A stretch of 64,000 nucleotides of DNA from the NCBI RefSeq assembly GCF_001486505.1, contig NZ_LN909066.1, forward strand, positions 1,282,452 through 1,346,451, given 5' to 3'. Every line of letters starts with the position of its first letter. The stretch's first letter is position 1. Source of the stretch: Paenibacillus rubinfantis. Its GTDB lineage: Bacteria > Bacillota > Bacilli > Paenibacillales > Paenibacillaceae. Below are positions 61,547 through 64,000 of the stretch, piece after piece. The notes beneath the pieces were generated by a model. That model saw only the letters and a list, made by a program, of their open reading frames with translations. It searched no databases and was not told the DNA's origin. Both the position numbers and the translations under genes were made by a program.

Positions 61547-61694
61547 GTCCGCTTTTGTAACCGCTGCCATGGGCGGTAGGACTTCGAACTCGTCCGATCC
61601 CGCGCCATGACGATAACGATAGCTCTGCCCTATACCATCCCCCCATGCCGCCTAGTCGTCGGGATTCTTCCCGCGCGAAGCGGTGTTTTTGTTT

Positions 61695-61722
61695 TTGCTG
61701 GGGTGGGAAAGCAAGGTATAAT
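61695..61722 (+). promoter_or_regulatory. Sigma-A promoter of the YpsA-like gene
   Basis: TTGCTG, 16-nt spacer and perfect TATAAT, about 50 bp before the start codon. Confidence 0.6.
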
Positions 61723-61775
61723 ACGTTACGTGGCCTCTGTCAGCCATCACCAACCGAACCAAAGGAGTTTTACCC

Positions 61776-62369
61776 TTGAAAAATTTGCTCGTCACCGGTT
61801 ACCGCGCCCATGAGCTCGGCATCTACAACCAGAAGCACCAAGGCATCCCTTATATCCGCCAAGCCATCGCCAATCGCCTGATTCCCTTACTGGAAGAAGG
61901 GCTGGAATGGGTGATCACTCCCGGCCAATATGGCGTTGACCTATGGGCATGCGAAGCCGTGTTCGACTTGAAGCAGCGCTACCCGCAGCTGAAATGCTCG
62001 ATTATCACCGCCTATAGCCATCAAGAGGAGAAATGGAGCGACGAGAAAAAAGACTACTATACACAAATCCTTCGCCAAGTCGACCATTATGCAGCAGCCA
62101 GCAAGGAATCCTACATCGGCCCCTGGCAGTTCACCGGACGGGACGAGCTGTTGTTCCGCAAGACCGACGGCATCCTGCTCGTCTATGACGAGGATGCGGG
62201 CGAGGCAAGCCCAAAATTTTTCAAAGAACGGGCCCTAAAAAAGCAAGCCAAAGACGGCTACGTCTACATCAACATCGGCTCCGAAGAAATTCAAGCGATC
62301 GCAAACGACGAACAGGAGCGGGCTTATCTGGACAGCGACATCCGTCCGGAGGAATCGGATCCGGCCTGA
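61776..62369 (+). CDS. ypsA: YpsA-like SLOG-family protein
   Basis: 197-aa protein of the DUF1273/YpsA group. 'NLLVTGYRAHELGIYN' at the start, 'EWVITPGQYGVDLWACE' (~44-60) and 'KTDGILLVYDEDAGEASPKFF' (~128-148) are the characteristic segments of this Rossmann-like SLOG fold, thought to bind a nucleotide-derived ligand. In B. subtilis YpsA affects cell division and oxidative-stress survival. TTG start with AAAGGAG 8 nt before. The acidic C-terminal tail is variable in the family. Length is normal. Confidence 0.88.
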   Translation: MKNLLVTGYRAHELGIYNQKHQGIPYIRQAIANRLIPLLEEGLEWVITPGQYGVDLWACEAVFDLKQRYPQLKCSIITAYSHQEEKWSDEKKDYYTQILRQVDHYAAASKESYIGPWQFTGRDELLFRKTDGILLVYDEDAGEASPKFFKERALKKQAKDGYVYINIGSEEIQAIANDEQERAYLDSDIRPEESDPA

Positions 62370-62458
62370 CCCTCCATCGGTACATGTCCACATCATACAT
62401 CTCCACGTACTCGCATCATCTTAACGCCACATCCTACTTGTCTACTTTCCTACTTCTC

Positions 62459-62629
62459 TGCAACGCGACTTCTACACGGCTCCCCTTCCCTGCAACGCGA
62501 CTTCCGCACAGCTCCCCTTCCCTGCAACGCGACTTCCGCACAGCTGCGCTTCCCCACACCCTACAACGCAATCCCCCCCCTTCCTACCCTACAACCTCTC
62601 TTTACACTTTTACACTTTTACACTTTTAC
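62459..62629. repeat. Tandem repeats in a G-poor intergenic stretch
   Basis: A 32-bp unit beginning TGCAACGCGACTTC occurs three times head to tail (from 62459, 62491 and 62523), the second and third nearly identical. Further on ACTTTTACA repeats three times. The whole interval 62380-62640 is C/T/A-rich on the plus strand with little G and carries no supported gene. Confidence 0.7.
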
Positions 62630-62767
62630 GACCTCCACCGTTCCTTCCCCCGTACTTCGACACCTAATGCTCCCTTTGTCACCTTCCACCCGCCTTCGGA
62701 CTACACTAGTAGCATGAAAATCGCTTTCAGCACAGCAAGAGGCTTGCATAGCAAAGGAGGTATTCCC

Positions 62768-64000
62768 ATGAGCGAACAGCAGCTCCCTACCGTTGCTTAT
62801 TTCAGCATGGAGTACGGTCTTCATTCCGATTTTAAAATGTACGCCGGAGGACTTGGCATCCTGGCCGGTGATTTCATCAAAGGAGCCAAAGATATCGGCG
62901 CTCCGCTTGTCGGCATCGGCATCAAGTGGAAGCAAGGTTATACGGACCAGCGGATCGGCGAGGATGGACGGCCTTACGATACGTTTAGCGATCACCACTA
63001 CGATTTTCTCGAGGATACCGGCGTAACCGTTACAGTAACGATCAAAAACACCGAAATCCCCTGCAAGGTTTGGAAAACTGAGCAATTTGGCAACAATCCA
63101 CTCTATTTGCTAGATACCGACCTTCCGGAGAGTGGCAACGGCTGGATTACCGCGCGCTTATATGGCGGCGGCTTTGGCGAGGAGCGCATTGCCCAGGAAA
63201 TTGTGCTTGGCATCGGGGGCGTGAAGGCACTTCGCGCGTTAGGGATTCCCGTCGAGGTCTATCATTTCAATGAAGGGCACGCCGCCTTGGCTGCCACGGA
63301 ACTAATCCGCGAAAAGATGCAAACCGGCCTCACCTTCGAATCGGCCTGGCGGGATACCCGTGAGTCGGTCGTCTTCACGACCCATACGCCGGTCAAGGAA
63401 GGCAACGAAGCCCATGGGCTGGATCTCCTGGAGGCGATGTCCGCTTATAACGGGTTAAGCCGTGACCAGATGGAGCGGATCGGCGGCAACCCGTTTAACA
63501 TGACCGTCGCCGGGCTGCGGCTCGCGCGCCGCGCTAACGCCGTGGCCGCGCTGCATGCGGAAACCGCAAACCACATGTGGAAGGACGTGGCCGGACGCGC
63601 GGAGATCATCGGGATCACCAACGCGATCCACCTGCCGACCTGGGCCGATCCGCGGATGCTCCGCGCGTATGAGGAGGACGGCGATGTATGGGCCGTGCAT
63701 ATGGAGTTAAAGCGCGAGCTAATCGGTTTGATCCGCGAGCGCTCGGGAGCTGAGTTGGACCCGGGTCGGCTGCTGATCGGGTTCTCACGCCGGGCCGCGC
63801 CGTATAAGCGGAGCGACCTGATCTTTTCCCGGCCGGACCTGATTGGCCCGTATCTCGAATCCGGCCGAATTCAGCTCGTATTCTCGGGTAAAGCCCATCC
63901 GAACGACGAAACCGGCAAACAGATCGTCAGCAACTTGGTGGCGATGATGCGACGGTACCCCCGCAGCGTCGTGTTCTTGGAGAACTACGACATGACGATC
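62768..64000 (+). CDS. Alpha-glucan phosphorylase, GT35, 3'-truncated by the window edge
   Basis: First 411 codons of a glycogen/maltodextrin phosphorylase, which releases glucose 1-phosphate from alpha-1,4-glucan with pyridoxal phosphate. 'VAYFSMEYGLHSDFKMYAGGLGILAGDF' is the N-terminal signature, followed by 'LVGIGIKWKQGYTDQ', 'VYHFNEGHAALAATELI' and 'VFTTHTPVKEGNEAHG'. The short N-terminus before the signature marks the compact 'alpha-glucan family phosphorylase' (AgpA-like) rather than the longer GlgP type. The PLP lysine lies beyond the window. AAAGGAGG stands before ATG. A promoter was not clearly identified. Confidence 0.92.
   Translation, partial: MSEQQLPTVAYFSMEYGLHSDFKMYAGGLGILAGDFIKGAKDIGAPLVGIGIKWKQGYTDQRIGEDGRPYDTFSDHHYDFLEDTGVTVTVTIKNTEIPCKVWKTEQFGNNPLYLLDTDLPESGNGWITARLYGGGFGEERIAQEIVLGIGGVKALRALGIPVEVYHFNEGHAALAATELIREKMQTGLTFESAWRDTRESVVFTTHTPVKEGNEAHGLDLLEAMSAYNGLSRDQMERIGGNPFNMTVAGLRLARRANAVAALHAETANHMWKDVAGRAEIIGITNAIHLPTWADPRMLRAYEEDGDVWAVHMELKRELIGLIRERSGAELDPGRLLIGFSRRAAPYKRSDLIFSRPDLIGPYLESGRIQLVFSGKAHPNDETGKQIVSNLVAMMRRYPRSVVFLENYDMTI

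Noticed and set aside
62618-63085. 155-aa minus-strand open frame at the start of the phosphorylase
   Set aside because: It is antisense to the clearly conserved GT35 N-terminus and has no ribosome site.

Overview
The window looks like a chromosomal carbohydrate-utilisation region from a Paenibacillaceae bacterium (Paenibacillus- or Cohnella-like). The reasons are moderately high GC, strong Gram-positive Shine-Dalgarno sites, lipoprotein sugar-binding proteins paired with LplB/LplC-type permeases and no dedicated ATPase, YesM/YesN two-component regulators, a SigO/RsoA/YvrJ-like locus and a YpsA homologue. No rRNA, tRNA, prophage or CRISPR locus was recognised.

Layout. At 1-4082 is the 3' part of a bacillopeptidase F-like secreted protease, cut by the window edge just before its catalytic serine. 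At 4157-6753 is an ABC-2 exporter operon. At 7058-11268 two coupled GH36-type glycosidase genes follow. At 11.5-12.9 kb an IS3-family element sits inside an array of short palindromes. At 13.2-20.5 kb is an oligosaccharide import system: lipoprotein, YesM kinase and YesN regulator on the minus strand, two permeases divergent on the plus strand. At 21-27.2 kb are a low-molecular-weight phosphatase, two AraC regulators and a secreted GH36-like enzyme with a discoidin/CBM32 module. At 27.4-32 kb is a plus-strand run of three Gfo/Idh/MocA oxidoreductases and a sugar-phosphate isomerase-like protein. A second IS3-family element lies at 32.5-34.2 kb, directly downstream of a frameshifted GH65 phosphorylase gene. 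That gene closes an AglEFG-like importer operon, with a LacI regulator and perfect palindromic operators beside it. At 42.2-45.1 kb are two poorly characterised proteins and a split sigma factor locus. At 45.3-58.2 kb a GH18 enzyme, a transglutaminase-fold protein, a CBM9-like protein, a GH29 fucosidase and an import system are transcribed away from a membrane-anchored AraC regulator. The right end holds a SEC-C protein, a dehydrogenase, small unknown genes, YpsA and the start of an alpha-glucan phosphorylase.

How it works together. Several separately regulated glycan systems stand side by side. Each pairs import with glycosidases (alpha-galactosides, alpha-glucosides by phosphorolysis, fucosylated glycans) or with redox and isomerase enzymes. 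The importers lack ATPases and presumably share an MsmX-type ATPase encoded elsewhere.

The most unusual signals are not protein-coding. At least three unrelated families of ~25-nt palindromic or inverted modules form intergenic arrays with a common ~50-52 bp period, and two copies share an identical 50-60-50 geometry over 185 bp. The divergent promoters of the split sigma locus carry the same two-block motif, GGTTGT-N19-CCCYATA.
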